Numbered from the stretch's first letter, positions 26,800 through 36,082 are shown. The stretch is 64,000 nt of DNA from Psychrosphaera haliotis (GCF_039523615.1 NZ_BAAAFQ010000004.1:496001-560000); one strand, 5' to 3'. The notes: generated by a model not told the origin, from the sequence alone. Program-made: numbers and translations.

Positions 26800-27714
26800 G
26801 TGAACCCAAAATATTACATAGAACTGTTATTACTGGCTTCTATTTGGGGCGCTTCATTTTTATTTATGCGTATTGCCTCCCCTGAGTTTGGCGCTTTAAA
26901 TATGGCCGCTTTGCGGGTATTTATTGCTGGCTTAACTTTGTTACCTGTTTTTATCTACGTCACTAAAAAATCCTTACTACCACTTCCTAAAAAAGACCAA
27001 GTTAATATCTGGAAAAACTTAATTTTGGTCAGTGTTGGTAACTCTGTCATTCCGTTTATGTTATTTGCTTATGCAGCACTGTCATTAGAAGCGGGTTTAG
27101 CGTCTATTGTTAATGCAACAACGCCTTTGTGGGGCGCATTCTTTGGCGTATTACTATTTAACGCTGTACTTATACGAAGCGGTTGGTTTGGTCTTCTGAT
27201 AGGCTTTATAGGGGTAATAGTACTAACACTGCATAAACTATCCTTTAGCTTAGACAACGACGTTCTCGCTATTCTAGCGGTGGTTTCTGCTACTTGCTTA
27301 TACGGAATTGCATCTAACTACTCAAAAAAGCATTTAAATCATGTACCGTCACTTTTAGTTGCGTCAGGAACAATGTTTGTCGGCTCTATTATTGTATTGC
27401 CAATATTTTTTATAAATAACAATCTAGAATTTATCCTGTCAGTAAATAGCACAGCTTGGATGGCGATTATTGCCTTAGGTGCCATTTGTACTGGTTTTGC
27501 TTATATCCTTTTTTATCGACTCATTGAATGTACCAGCCCAACGATTGCCATGTCAGTCACATATCTCATTCCTATTTTTGGGGTTTGCTTTGGCAGCCTC
27601 TTTCTAAATGAACCTCTGTATTTAAATATGCTTTTTGGTGGAGTTTTAATTTTAGTTGGCGTTATGCTGACCACTGGACTTCATTTAAGACTAAAAAAGT
27701 TTAAGCAACAATAA
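26800..27714 (+). CDS. EamA-family drug/metabolite transporter, 304 aa
   Basis: Inner-membrane exporter of the DMT superfamily with two EamA repeats and about ten membrane helices. The N-terminal block ASIWGASFLFMRIA and the helix-rich repeat LYGIASNYSKKHLNH are typical. The start is a GTG at 26800 with an aagga ribosome site 7 bases upstream. It begins 26 bases after pgi and could share its transcript. The substrate (amino acid, sugar or metabolite) cannot be told. Confidence 0.88.
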   Translation: MNPKYYIELLLLASIWGASFLFMRIASPEFGALNMAALRVFIAGLTLLPVFIYVTKKSLLPLPKKDQVNIWKNLILVSVGNSVIPFMLFAYAALSLEAGLASIVNATTPLWGAFFGVLLFNAVLIRSGWFGLLIGFIGVIVLTLHKLSFSLDNDVLAILAVVSATCLYGIASNYSKKHLNHVPSLLVASGTMFVGSIIVLPIFFINNNLEFILSVNSTAWMAIIALGAICTGFAYILFYRLIECTSPTIAMSVTYLIPIFGVCFGSLFLNEPLYLNMLFGGVLILVGVMLTTGLHLRLKKFKQQ

Positions 27715-27737
27715 GTTACGTTGAATGCCAGTTGACA

Positions 27738-27763
27738 GAACAAAAACCAAACCATTTTTGTTC
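27738..27763. terminator. Weak AT-rich hairpin after EamA gene
   Basis: gaacaaaaa/tttttgttc (27738–27746 and 27755–27763) form a 9-bp stem with an 8-base loop. It lacks a downstream T run, so termination is only possible, not shown. Confidence 0.35.
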
Positions 27764-27915
27764 ATTTAACTTTCAAAAATCGTTCATATTTTTTTCACAT
27801 TTTATCTTTACTTTAGCCCCTGTTGTGATAAAACGAGTGCAAGCGTTTTAGGTGTGTGTTTAATCACCATCTAATATCCTTATAACAATAATAATTACAC
27901 TGTTAAGGGGCCGAT

Positions 27916-28098
27916 ATGGAAGGGCTAGCTGAGTTATTTGAAAGTGCTTTAAACGATACTGGTAAAAAAACTAGTAAACGAGCTGCAAAACGCAAATGGC
28001 GCGAAATTGAATCGATCAAAGATAAGTATCGATTGCGCAACGAACTAAAGGATATAGACCCGTCTGCTGACTATGACGTCGCAGATCTAGAGTTTTAG
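27916..28098 (+). CDS. Small conserved gammaproteobacterial protein (DUF3545/PA3496-like), 60 aa
   Basis: A very short, charged, soluble protein. The core KRKWREIESIKDKYRLRNEL followed by acidic DYDVADLEF resembles the DUF3545 or PA3496-like small protein families of gammaproteobacteria; the exact family is tentative. A strong ribosome site (taagggg) precedes the ATG and argues that it is a real gene. Its own 200-base upstream spacer holds an inverted repeat taaaacg…cgtttta near 27827. It converges on ung with only 13 bases between the stops. Function unknown. Confidence 0.8.
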   Translation: MEGLAELFESALNDTGKKTSKRAAKRKWREIESIKDKYRLRNELKDIDPSADYDVADLEF

Positions 28099-28111
28099 AT
28101 TAACCAAGTGA

Positions 28112-28783
28112 TCAAGGTAAGTTCCAATTCACTTTGGTCTTACCTTTACTCTCTAAATACGCATTGGCTGCCTTAAAATGGTCACAGCCAAAAAAGCCTC
28201 TTCTCGCTGACAATGGCGAAGGATGTGGAGACTTCAAAATAGAATGCTTTTCAGCGTCTATTAGAACTTCTTTTTTCTGCGCAAACGCTCCCCACAATAT
28301 AAATACGACATTGCTACAATGATCACTCACATATCTAATCGCATTGTCTGTAAAAATATGCCAACCAAAATCTTTATGTGAATTCGCGTTGCTTTCTTCT
28401 ACCGTTAATACTGCATTGAGTAGCAGTACACCTTGTTCTGCCCATGGCTGTAAATCACCATGTTTTGGCGTGCCAAAGTCTGGATATTCTAACGCTAGCT
28501 CTTTATAAATATTGCGAAGTGAAGGTGGTATTTTTTGACCTTTGCTTACTGAAAAACTTAAGCCGTTTGCCTGTCCAAAACCGTGATAAGGGTCCTGACC
28601 TAAAATAACAACTTTTATGTCTTTTGGAGACGTTGCTTCAAATGCATTGAACACTTGTTCCTCTGGAGGAAAAACTCTTTCAGTTTTATTACGCGAATTT
28701 TTGATATTCGTCTGTAAAGTTTCAAAGTAAGTTTGGTTACTTTGTTCTTCAAAGAAATGATTCCAATCTATATTTCTGATCAT
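28112..28783 (-). CDS. ung: Uracil-DNA glycosylase Ung, 223 aa
   Basis: Removes uracil from DNA, the first step of base excision repair. The start at 28783 is chosen because it places the catalytic aspartate of GQDPYHG at D64 and the histidine of HPSPLSA at H187, exactly the E. coli Ung numbers. An in-frame ATG at 28816 would add 11 non-conserved residues. The uracil-pocket motifs VFILWG and FNAF are also present. Confidence 0.97.
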   Translation of the reverse strand: MIRNIDWNHFFEEQSNQTYFETLQTNIKNSRNKTERVFPPEEQVFNAFEATSPKDIKVVILGQDPYHGFGQANGLSFSVSKGQKIPPSLRNIYKELALEYPDFGTPKHGDLQPWAEQGVLLLNAVLTVEESNANSHKDFGWHIFTDNAIRYVSDHCSNVVFILWGAFAQKKEVLIDAEKHSILKSPHPSPLSARRGFFGCDHFKAANAYLESKGKTKVNWNLP

Positions 28784-28942
28784 AATACCGGCATTTAGTG
28801 GGCAAGTTAGCAACATTCTACTAGGATATAATAGTTAGATAAAATAACTTTTTTTTCGATATTACATAGTCATATGCCAATGACTTAGCTATCCTTCGAA
28901 CATTCTTTTAAAAACAAAATTTTAATTGGGGCCTAATCTTCA

Positions 28943-30724
28943 ATGAAGGCAAAACAAAGCATATCTCGAAAACTTCTAGTGAGTGTACTGTCTGTGTATT
29001 TTGTACTGACGTTTGCCGTAACTTGCGTTCAATTGATTGCTGAGTTTTCCAATACAAAAAGTTACATTGCAAAAGAGTTGAGAACCTTAGAAAGCACCTT
29101 CAGTGCAAGTCTTACCCGTGCAATTTGGGAGTTGAACACACCGCAAGTGGTTTCAATATCCGATGGTTTAGTTGCGATACCTATGATCGAAGGCGTATTA
29201 GTCAGAAATGATTTAGGAGAGCAATTAACTCAAAGTGGTAACACGGATCTAAATGTTGTTGAAGTAAACGATACCTTGTTTAACTCAGAGGGTAAGTTAA
29301 TTGACTCTAATTCTATTGCATTAACTGGCACAATGATCACTGGTGAAAATGGGTTATTTGGCTATCGATTTCCTTTAGTTTTTGAGTTTTCAGGACGAAG
29401 TACTTTGGTTGGTGATGTTACGTTATTCTCCTCTAGAAATGTCGTCATCGACAGAATACTGTTAAGTGTTTACTTTATGGTAGGCAGCGCCTTTGCCAAA
29501 ACAACGTTTTTAATTGCATTATTTTTGATGGCCTTCAAAAAACACCTCACGACACCATTAGATGATTTAGTTGAACAATTAGAAAACCTAAACCAACAAG
29601 ATGTTGCTGACATGAAGTTGGATGTCGATAAGTTATCTGGCAGTGAGTTGAGCATAATTCAAACCTCTTTTAATGGTATTATTTCTCAGTTTTCAGAATC
29701 GCAGAACAAGTTAAAACAAACTCAAAAACAATTGCTCAAAAGTAACGACATGCTTGATCAACAGAATCTCATGTTGGAACAGGAAGTCTCTAAGAAAACC
29801 GCCAATTTAAGTCAAGCGATGATGGATTTGCAAAGACAGAAGTATCAACTAGAGAGCAATCAGAACTCCTTGAAACAAGAAATTGAAACTCGTAGTCATA
29901 CTGAAGAGCAATTGCTTAAAAAAACACATGAGTTAGAAAACACAATTGAAACGTTACAGATGGCTCACAGCAAGCTTGTTGAGTCTGAAAAATTTGCAGC
30001 ATTAGGTGGCTTAGTTGCCGGTATTACTCATGATGTAAATACACCTATTGGCGTTAGTGTTACAGCAACAAGTGTATTAAATGAACGTTTAAAAGAAATT
30101 GACCACAAGCTAGAAAACCAAACATTAAGCGCAAATGACATGAAAGCATTTCTTGCTGAAAGTAAGCAAAGTGCTGAACTTTTGACTAACAACTTACAAA
30201 GAGCCAGTGAGTTGATTGCTAGCTTTAAACAAATTGCCGTTGATCAAACGAGTGAAGCCGACAGGTTAATCAATATTAATGCTTACCTGAACGAAATTGT
30301 TGCGTCTTTAAAACCTGAATTGAAAAAAGGTTTGCATACAGTCAATATCGATTGCCCACTAAACTTAGAAATTTCTATACCCGCTGGGGCACTTTCTCAA
30401 ATATTTACCAACTTTATTATCAACAGTGTTATACATGGCTTTGATGGCATCAAAAATGGCGTTATTGATATAACAGTCACTGACAATGTTGATCAAATTG
30501 ATATTATTTACCATGACAATGGCCAAGGTATTAGCAAAGATCAAATATCGCAATTATTTGACCCATTTTACACCACCAAACGAAACGTTGGCGGCTCAGG
30601 GCTAGGTACAAACATAGCCTACAACCTTGTAAAGCAAACGCTTCATGGTGAGATAACGGCACACAGCGAACCAGAGAAAGGCCTCACCTACAACATTAGG
30701 TTCCCAAAAGTCATTCCTTCGTAG
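28943..30724 (+). CDS. Orphan membrane sensor histidine kinase, 593 aa
   Basis: A two-component sensor kinase. Two membrane helices (about 10–32 and 172–200) enclose a periplasmic domain of roughly 140 residues; a HAMP-like segment and a long Gln/Lys-rich coiled coil (about 255–350) follow. The H-box is ITHDVNTPIG with phosphoacceptor H363. The ATPase domain has the N-box FTNFIINSVIHG, G1 DNGQGIS and G2 GGSGLGTNI. There is no receiver domain and no response regulator gene beside it; the neighbours are ung (divergent) and rdgC. The signal and partner are unknown. Confidence 0.92.
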   Translation: MKAKQSISRKLLVSVLSVYFVLTFAVTCVQLIAEFSNTKSYIAKELRTLESTFSASLTRAIWELNTPQVVSISDGLVAIPMIEGVLVRNDLGEQLTQSGNTDLNVVEVNDTLFNSEGKLIDSNSIALTGTMITGENGLFGYRFPLVFEFSGRSTLVGDVTLFSSRNVVIDRILLSVYFMVGSAFAKTTFLIALFLMAFKKHLTTPLDDLVEQLENLNQQDVADMKLDVDKLSGSELSIIQTSFNGIISQFSESQNKLKQTQKQLLKSNDMLDQQNLMLEQEVSKKTANLSQAMMDLQRQKYQLESNQNSLKQEIETRSHTEEQLLKKTHELENTIETLQMAHSKLVESEKFAALGGLVAGITHDVNTPIGVSVTATSVLNERLKEIDHKLENQTLSANDMKAFLAESKQSAELLTNNLQRASELIASFKQIAVDQTSEADRLININAYLNEIVASLKPELKKGLHTVNIDCPLNLEISIPAGALSQIFTNFIINSVIHGFDGIKNGVIDITVTDNVDQIDIIYHDNGQGISKDQISQLFDPFYTTKRNVGGSGLGTNIAYNLVKQTLHGEITAHSEPEKGLTYNIRFPKVIPS

Positions 30725-30730
30725 CGCAAT

Positions 30731-30767
30731 TTAACACCTGAATTGAATGGTAAAATTCAGGTGTTAA
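30731..30767. repeat. Perfect 14-bp inverted repeat between kinase and rdgC
   Basis: ttaacacctgaatt (30731–30744) and aattcaggtgttaa (30754–30767) are exact reverse complements with a 9-base spacer. A hairpin this long could end the kinase transcript, although no U run follows it; it could also bind a regulator of rdgC. Confidence 0.6.
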
Positions 30768-30822
30768 ATATTCACGATTTGTTATTATTCTTTCCCGTTT
30801 TGTTTTTTAGAGATTAAGCTGT

Positions 30823-31722
30823 ATGTGGTTTAACAACGCCTTCATTTATAAATTTACCAAGCCATTTGAATTAACTGCTGAGCAAGTTAGTGATCATTTA
30901 GAAGAACACCTTTTTCGTCCTTGTGGCAGCCAAGATCAACAAAAACAAGGTTGGGTTCCTGCCATTCCTGGTACAGAAGGCTTATTGCATGCGGCCAATA
31001 ATACCTTTCTAATTTGCTTAAAAACCGAAGAAAAAATCTTACCTTCTTCTGTGATTAAAGAAGCACTGGAAGAAAAAGTACAATTGATTCAGCAAGAGCG
31101 CGGCCAAAAAGTAGGTAAGAAAGAACAGCAGACAATTAAAGAAGAAATTGTTCAAACATTACTACCAAAAGCATTCACTAAAAATAGTCGTCTTTATGCC
31201 TATATAGATATAAAAAACCAATGGATAGTTGTTAATAGCAGCAGTGCGAATCGTGCTGAAACACTGTTAGCTATGTTAAGACAGTGCATTGGTACTTTAC
31301 CGGTTTTACCACTCAAGCCAGAACAAGACCTTATGTTAGCTATGACCTCTTGGGTGAAGAACGATGAACTGCCACGACCTTTTCAGTTTGCCAGCGACAT
31401 AGAGTTAAAAGCATTAGACGAAGAAGCGGCGGTTGCTAAATTAAAAAACCATGATGTGACGGAAGAAGAAGTTCAGCTTCATATTGCCAACGGAAAGTTT
31501 GTTCACAAATTAGGTTTAGTTTGGGATGAAAAAGCAAAATTTGTTGTAAATGAAGAAGCGGCGATTAAACAAATTAAATTTTTGGATATCGTAAAAGAAC
31601 AAACAGATGATGTTCCATCTGATGACAAGTTAGCAAAGTTTGATGCAGACTTCGCATTAATGACGGGTGAACTGAATAACCTTATAAATGACTTGGTGTC
31701 GGTTTGGGACACTAAAGAATAA
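30823..31722 (+). CDS. rdgC: Recombination-associated protein RdgC, 299 aa
   Basis: Ring-forming DNA-binding protein that restrains RecA; nucleoid-associated. The N-terminus MWFNNAFIYKFTKPFEL and the block FRPCGSQDQQKQGWVPAI are diagnostic, and length matches E. coli RdgC (303). It has its own spacer containing the 14-bp dyad, and is followed by a bidirectional terminator. Confidence 0.97.
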   Translation: MWFNNAFIYKFTKPFELTAEQVSDHLEEHLFRPCGSQDQQKQGWVPAIPGTEGLLHAANNTFLICLKTEEKILPSSVIKEALEEKVQLIQQERGQKVGKKEQQTIKEEIVQTLLPKAFTKNSRLYAYIDIKNQWIVVNSSSANRAETLLAMLRQCIGTLPVLPLKPEQDLMLAMTSWVKNDELPRPFQFASDIELKALDEEAAVAKLKNHDVTEEEVQLHIANGKFVHKLGLVWDEKAKFVVNEEAAIKQIKFLDIVKEQTDDVPSDDKLAKFDADFALMTGELNNLINDLVSVWDTKE

Positions 31723-31778
31723 TAATAGAGACTTGTTGTTGAAGTATTTTGTAGTTTAGGACGAGTCAATTATCTAAC

Positions 31779-31809
31779 AAAAAGCTAACTCACTTGAGTT
31801 AGCTTTTTT
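31779..31809. terminator. Terminator between rdgC and HDOD gene
   Basis: The stem aagctaact/agttagctt around 31782–31805 is flanked by A on the left and T6 on the right. It suits both converging genes. Confidence 0.82.
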
Positions 31810-31905
31810 ATTTAACATTAGTAGTAAAGCCTAGGCTGAAACTAGTAAATAGACTCTCAACCTTTGCCTAAGACATTTATGCTTGTAATATCTTTCTTGT
31901 AACAG

Positions 31906-32748
31906 CTATGCAAATACAGATTTAATATCGCCTAGTGCTTTGGCAAACTCATCTGTTTTAAAGTAAGCAATATCATCAACCACGCCTTTTTCGACATAAA
32001 GCTCATACTTATCAATATCAGCTTGTCCTTTACAAAGTAAGTCATTATACAGGGCACCTACTCTTACAAAGTCGATGTAGTTTACAGACTCAGTTTGATA
32101 ATCAAGATCATTCCACTTTTCGGCAATTTCAATAAAGTCTCCTGAGAAATCCCATGAACGCATAATAGCGCCGCCAAGCTTTCCGCCCATGCGTTTAATC
32201 GCCGCTTCTAAGAAACTTGGATTTGCAAAAACCTCTTCGTGTCTCTCCGCTTCTGTCAAAATTGGCAATACACCAATGCTATGTACTAAAGCAGCAAGCG
32301 TTAAGGTATCGATATTGATGGACTCGTGCTTATGATCTTTTTGCCAATGTTGCATTGTCGCTATTGCAACACAAGCAACGTTAACCGTTTTTTCCCAAGA
32401 CTTGCTCATATACTCACGGACAAGATCATTTTTAGAAACAAAAAGCTGTTCCATAGCAATCGCTGTCGCTATGTTTTTAATCTGCCTTAAACCAATACGA
32501 GTAACGGCTTGATTAAGTGATTCCACTTTCACCGAACGACCCATAAAAGCACTATTGGCGACTTTAACTAAACGCGCTGACAAGGCAGGATCTTGTGCAA
32601 TAACCCCTGCCATCATATGAAGATTAACATCTGGATCGTCAGCTGCTTCTCGAATTTTTATAGCTATTTCAGGTAATGTAGGAAGTACTAAAGAGTCGCT
32701 CTGAATCTTTTCGACCAAAATTGTTAATAGTGCATTTTCGGTAGACAT
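31906..32748 (-). CDS. HDOD domain signalling protein, 280 aa
   Basis: A stand-alone HDOD (HD-related output) protein; these act in signal transduction without clear catalytic activity. The N-terminal LPTLPEIAIKIREAADDPDVN and IAQDPALSARLVKVANSAF blocks and the AVTRIGLRQIKNIA helix are the family hallmarks. The HD histidine region appears as ALVHSIGVLPIL. No other domain is fused. It is upstream of tyrA on the same strand but separated by a 121-base AT-rich spacer, so it is probably its own unit. Confidence 0.9.
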   Translation of the reverse strand: MSTENALLTILVEKIQSDSLVLPTLPEIAIKIREAADDPDVNLHMMAGVIAQDPALSARLVKVANSAFMGRSVKVESLNQAVTRIGLRQIKNIATAIAMEQLFVSKNDLVREYMSKSWEKTVNVACVAIATMQHWQKDHKHESINIDTLTLAALVHSIGVLPILTEAERHEEVFANPSFLEAAIKRMGGKLGGAIMRSWDFSGDFIEIAEKWNDLDYQTESVNYIDFVRVGALYNDLLCKGQADIDKYELYVEKGVVDDIAYFKTDEFAKALGDIKSVFA

Positions 32749-32869
32749 AAAGGGTCCTTTAAAGTCTCGGATTTAACTTAACGAATTTTCTATTCCTGAA
32801 TATTTTAGTCGTAGTCCCTTACTTTCGCCAATTTTCAACACGATAATTTTACATAAAAATTTATTTTTT

Positions 32870-34000
32870 TTATTTGCTACTCAACTGCTTAACTGACTTT
32901 GCGTCGTGCGCAGTTTTTAGCATTGTTCGGCTCTCAACAAGAAACTGACTTGATGTATCACCAAACCAATTGGCAACACCTTCAAATGATTGCTTGAAGG
33001 CGACCTTGTCTTTGTTCTTTAAATCGCTCAGTGCGCTGGTCAATTCTGAGCAAAAACTTTCCGCTAACGTCTCAATATCCTCAGCACTATAAATAATGTC
33101 TGCATACAATTGTGAGTTTTGAGCAAACAGTCGTCCGGTCATTGCTAATTCTAGACGATAAATTGGAGAGCTCAGTCTTAACAACTGATCTAAATTTGGA
33201 TCTTGTTTTGCCAAGAACCGACCGTAGACATAAGTAGTAAAGTGACGCATGGCCTGGATAATCTCCATGCTTGAATCATGTTGTTTTGCCTGATCAACTT
33301 CTAATATTGCGCCCCATAACTTTAACTGTTCTATAAGCCATTGATACTTATGCTCGTCACGGCCATCACAAACTACCACTACCTGTTTTACAAAGTTAGG
33401 TACATCTGGACCAAACATAGGGTGTAATCCAACAACAGGACCATTGTGTTGCTCTAACATAGCTTGCAGCGGTTGATGCTTGAGTGAGGTTAAATCTGCC
33501 AATATACATTCTTCATTAAGCTTAGGCAGTTGGGAAATAACAGATTCTGTAACTTGAATAGGAACTGAAATGATTACGAGTTTGGCATCGGAAAAAATAG
33601 CTCCTGCATTTGGCCAGTCCGACTCTTCAAATACAACGACTTCATAACCAGAGCGATTAAACATATCAACAAAGCGGCTACCTAGAGCACCTGCGCCACC
33701 AACAACCACAACCTTTGTATTCGGCAGTAAACATCTATAGGAATTGTGCTGGCTTTGATAAGACTCTCGCATAATACGTCGAAGCAAGTCTTCAATTAGG
33801 TCTGGGCTAACACTTAATGACTCAGCAAGCGTTCTTCTTTCCGCAATCAGCTCGGCCTCTCTTACGGGATCGTAAATCGCCTTACCAATGGTTTTCTTAT
33901 ATGCGCCCACTTTACCTGTGATTTTTTGGCGTCTTGCTAACAACTCAACCAACTGGGTGTCAATTGAATCAATCTCTTCACGTAAATCTGTTAATGACAC
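32870..34000 (-). CDS. tyrA: Bifunctional chorismate mutase/prephenate dehydrogenase TyrA, 376 aa
   Basis: Makes 4-hydroxyphenylpyruvate for tyrosine synthesis. The AroQ mutase domain is about residues 1–90 (LREEIDSIDTQLVELLARR), and the NAD-binding dehydrogenase starts at about 100 with VVVVGGAGALGSRF. Catalytic-site blocks are VGLHPMFGPD and AMRHFTTYVYGRFL. Length matches E. coli TyrA (373). It starts just after the terminator of the rpsP operon, so it needs its own promoter near 34001–34040. Confidence 0.97.
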   Translation of the reverse strand: MSLTDLREEIDSIDTQLVELLARRQKITGKVGAYKKTIGKAIYDPVREAELIAERRTLAESLSVSPDLIEDLLRRIMRESYQSQHNSYRCLLPNTKVVVVGGAGALGSRFVDMFNRSGYEVVVFEESDWPNAGAIFSDAKLVIISVPIQVTESVISQLPKLNEECILADLTSLKHQPLQAMLEQHNGPVVGLHPMFGPDVPNFVKQVVVVCDGRDEHKYQWLIEQLKLWGAILEVDQAKQHDSSMEIIQAMRHFTTYVYGRFLAKQDPNLDQLLRLSSPIYRLELAMTGRLFAQNSQLYADIIYSAEDIETLAESFCSELTSALSDLKNKDKVAFKQSFEGVANWFGDTSSQFLVESRTMLKTAHDAKSVKQLSSK

Positions 34001-34043
34001 GACGATGACTCGCTTTTCAGTCTATGGTTTTTCTTTATAGCAT

Positions 34044-34072
34044 AAAAAAAGGAGCACCGTGTGCTCCTCTTT
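34044..34072 (-). terminator. Terminator of rpsP–rimM–trmD–rplS operon
   Basis: The stem ggagcac/gtgctcc (34051–34067) with loop cgt ends in a U7 run on the minus strand. It lies 20–45 bases past the rplS stop. Confidence 0.88.
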
Positions 34073-34091
34073 TAACATCGAGTAAACAAGT

Positions 34092-34460
34092 TTACTTCTT
34101 GAAAGATAACTTTTCTTTGATACGTGCTGACTTACCAGAACGCTCACGCATGTAGTAAAGTTTAGCGCGACGTACGTCACCACGACGTTTCACTTCGATG
34201 CTATCGATAACTGGGCTGTGCGTTTGGAATGTACGCTCAATACCTTCACCGTTAGAAATTTTACGTACTGTGAAAGCAGAGTGTAAACCGCGATTTCTCT
34301 TCGCTAATACAAATCCTTCAAACGCCTGAAGACGCTCTTTGTTGCCTTCTTTTACGCGTACTTTTACAACTACTGTGTCACCAGGCATAAATGCTGGAAC
34401 ATCAGTCTTCATTTGCTCTTCTTCTAGAGCCTTAATGATGTTTTGACTAACTTTTCTCAT
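34092..34460 (-). CDS. rplS: 50S ribosomal protein L19
   Basis: Large-subunit protein at the 30S–50S interface. The sequence FMPGDTVVVKVRVKEGNKERLQ and VRRAKLYYMRERSGKSARIKE is the L19 core. At 122 aa it is a few residues longer than E. coli L19 (115). Last gene of the rpsP operon, 33 bases after trmD, with a terminator following. Confidence 0.98.
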   Translation of the reverse strand: MRKVSQNIIKALEEEQMKTDVPAFMPGDTVVVKVRVKEGNKERLQAFEGFVLAKRNRGLHSAFTVRKISNGEGIERTFQTHSPVIDSIEVKRRGDVRRAKLYYMRERSGKSARIKEKLSFKK

Positions 34461-34493
34461 TATATTCTCACTTTTCTAGGATTCACTGCATAT

Positions 34494-35258
34494 CTAAACA
34501 ACGTCATTTGTCTCTTGTTCACTAAGGAACTCGTTTAACAAACGCTGTTGCTCATCAGTCAGAGCTAGATTGTTAATTAAATCAGGTCTTCGCAACCAGG
34601 TTCTACCCAATGACTCTTTTAATCGCCACTGTCGGATTTTTTCATGATTGCCGCTAAGCAATACATCTGGCACCCGTTGGTCTGCCAGTACTTCAGGTCT
34701 TGTGTAATGTGGACAATCTAGTAAACCGTCTGCAAACGAATCCTGCTCTGCGGACAAATTATGTCCTAATACACCTGGAATCATTCTCGACACTGAATCA
34801 ATCAATGTCATAGCCGGTAACTCACCGCCACTTAGAACAAAATCTCCAATCGACCATTCTTCATCGACTTCCGATTGAATCACTCGTTCATCTATTCCTT
34901 CATATCGACCCGCGACTAACACTAACTTTTTGTTTTGTGCTAGTTGTTTAACACCTTCGTGATTCAACTTTTTGCCTTGCGGAGACAAGTAAATCACTTT
35001 AGCCCCTTCCCCTGCTGCTGTTTTCGCTGCGCGAATTGCATCAGTTAAAGGTTGCACCATCATTAACATACCAGGGCCGCCGCCATAAGGTCTGTCATCA
35101 ACTGTTCTATGTCGGTCATGTGTAAAATCTCTAGGATTCCACGCATTGAACTCTATAGTTCCGTTTTTGATGGCTCGACTAATCACGCCTTGCTGCGTAA
35201 TCGCGTCAAACATTTCTGGAAAGAGCGAAACAACGCCTAACCACAACTGACAATTCAT
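34494..35258 (-). CDS. trmD: tRNA (guanine(37)-N1)-methyltransferase TrmD, 254 aa
   Basis: Essential m1G37 tRNA methyltransferase with a trefoil-knot SAM site. Visible motifs are RPYGGGPGMLM, YLSPQGKKL, GRYEGIDERV and DFVLSGGELPAM. The start gives MNCQLWLGVVSLFPEMF, a few residues longer than the usual MWIGIISLFPEMF. It begins 5 bases after the rimM stop. Confidence 0.98.
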   Translation of the reverse strand: MNCQLWLGVVSLFPEMFDAITQQGVISRAIKNGTIEFNAWNPRDFTHDRHRTVDDRPYGGGPGMLMMVQPLTDAIRAAKTAAGEGAKVIYLSPQGKKLNHEGVKQLAQNKKLVLVAGRYEGIDERVIQSEVDEEWSIGDFVLSGGELPAMTLIDSVSRMIPGVLGHNLSAEQDSFADGLLDCPHYTRPEVLADQRVPDVLLSGNHEKIRQWRLKESLGRTWLRRPDLINNLALTDEQQRLLNEFLSEQETNDVV

Positions 35259-35263
35259 ATTTG

Positions 35264-35803
35264 TCAGAATCCTGGATCCCAGTCCACCGTAATGGTGTTT
35301 TCTTCCTTGTTGACTGATTTGATCACGTCATCCTGAATATACGGAATCAACCTTTCAGTTTTGCCGAATGCATCTTTAGCATTTGCATCGACTACTAAAA
35401 CGTCATTTGAACCCGTTTCCATCAAGCCAGATACTGTACCTAGGTTATAGCCAGAATCGTTTATTACTTTCATGCCCTTAAGGTCACGCCAGTAAAACTC
35501 ATCTTCTTCTAACTCAGGAAGTTGTTGGGCTTCAACAAAAACTTCAGCATGAAGCCAAGCTTCAGCATCGTTTATTGAATCTACACCATCAAACTTAGCA
35601 ATCAGGCCTTTGTTGTGTCGGCGCCAATCGGCAACCTTCACTAGATGCTGCTGTCCATTGAGGCTTACGCGCCAAGGACTATAATCAAAGATCCCTTCGG
35701 GAACCTCAGTGTAGGCATTTATCTTGAACCAGCCTTTGATGCCATATGAAGCACCGATTTTACCGACTAGTATGAACTCGTCTGATTGTTTTAACTGACT
35801 CAT
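35264..35803 (-). CDS. rimM: 16S rRNA processing protein RimM, 179 aa
   Basis: Assembly factor for the 30S head that binds S19. The N-terminal block LVGKIGASYGIKGWFKI and the PRC-barrel region EFYWRDLKGMKVIN are typical. It lies 30 bases after rpsP and 5 before trmD, the conserved order of this operon. Confidence 0.97.
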   Translation of the reverse strand: MSQLKQSDEFILVGKIGASYGIKGWFKINAYTEVPEGIFDYSPWRVSLNGQQHLVKVADWRRHNKGLIAKFDGVDSINDAEAWLHAEVFVEAQQLPELEEDEFYWRDLKGMKVINDSGYNLGTVSGLMETGSNDVLVVDANAKDAFGKTERLIPYIQDDVIKSVNKEENTITVDWDPGF

Positions 35804-35833
35804 TTATTTACCTTCACTTAATTGCGTAATCAA

Positions 35834-36082
35834 TTAAGCCGCTTTCTTAGCGTCTTTAACGATTTTTGCAACACGATCAGAAAGTTGTGCACCTGTAGCT
35901 ACCCAATGTTCAATACGATCTAAATCGATACGAACTTTTTCTTCTTGACCAGTCGCGATTGGGTTGAAGAAGCCGATTTTCTCAATGAAACGACCGTCAC
36001 GTGAACGGCGGCTATCTGCAACAACGACTGAGTAGAATGGACGTTTTTTCGCGCCACCACGAGCTAAACGAATAGTTACCAT
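35834..36082 (-). CDS. rpsP: 30S ribosomal protein S16
   Basis: Small-subunit assembly protein. The sequence MVTIRLARGGAKKRPFY and RDGRFIEKIGFFNP are the S16 signature; 82 aa is the normal length. A gagga ribosome site precedes the ATG. First gene of the operon; the upstream spacer holds the ffh terminator. Confidence 0.98.
   Translation of the reverse strand: MVTIRLARGGAKKRPFYSVVVADSRRSRDGRFIEKIGFFNPIATGQEEKVRIDLDRIEHWVATGAQLSDRVAKIVKDAKKAA

Noticed and set aside
27834..27849. gtgcaagcgttttagg upstream of the 60-aa gene looks like a PurR operator
   Set aside because: It matches only 11 of 16 positions, no purine gene is beside it, and the purE promoter region has no such site.
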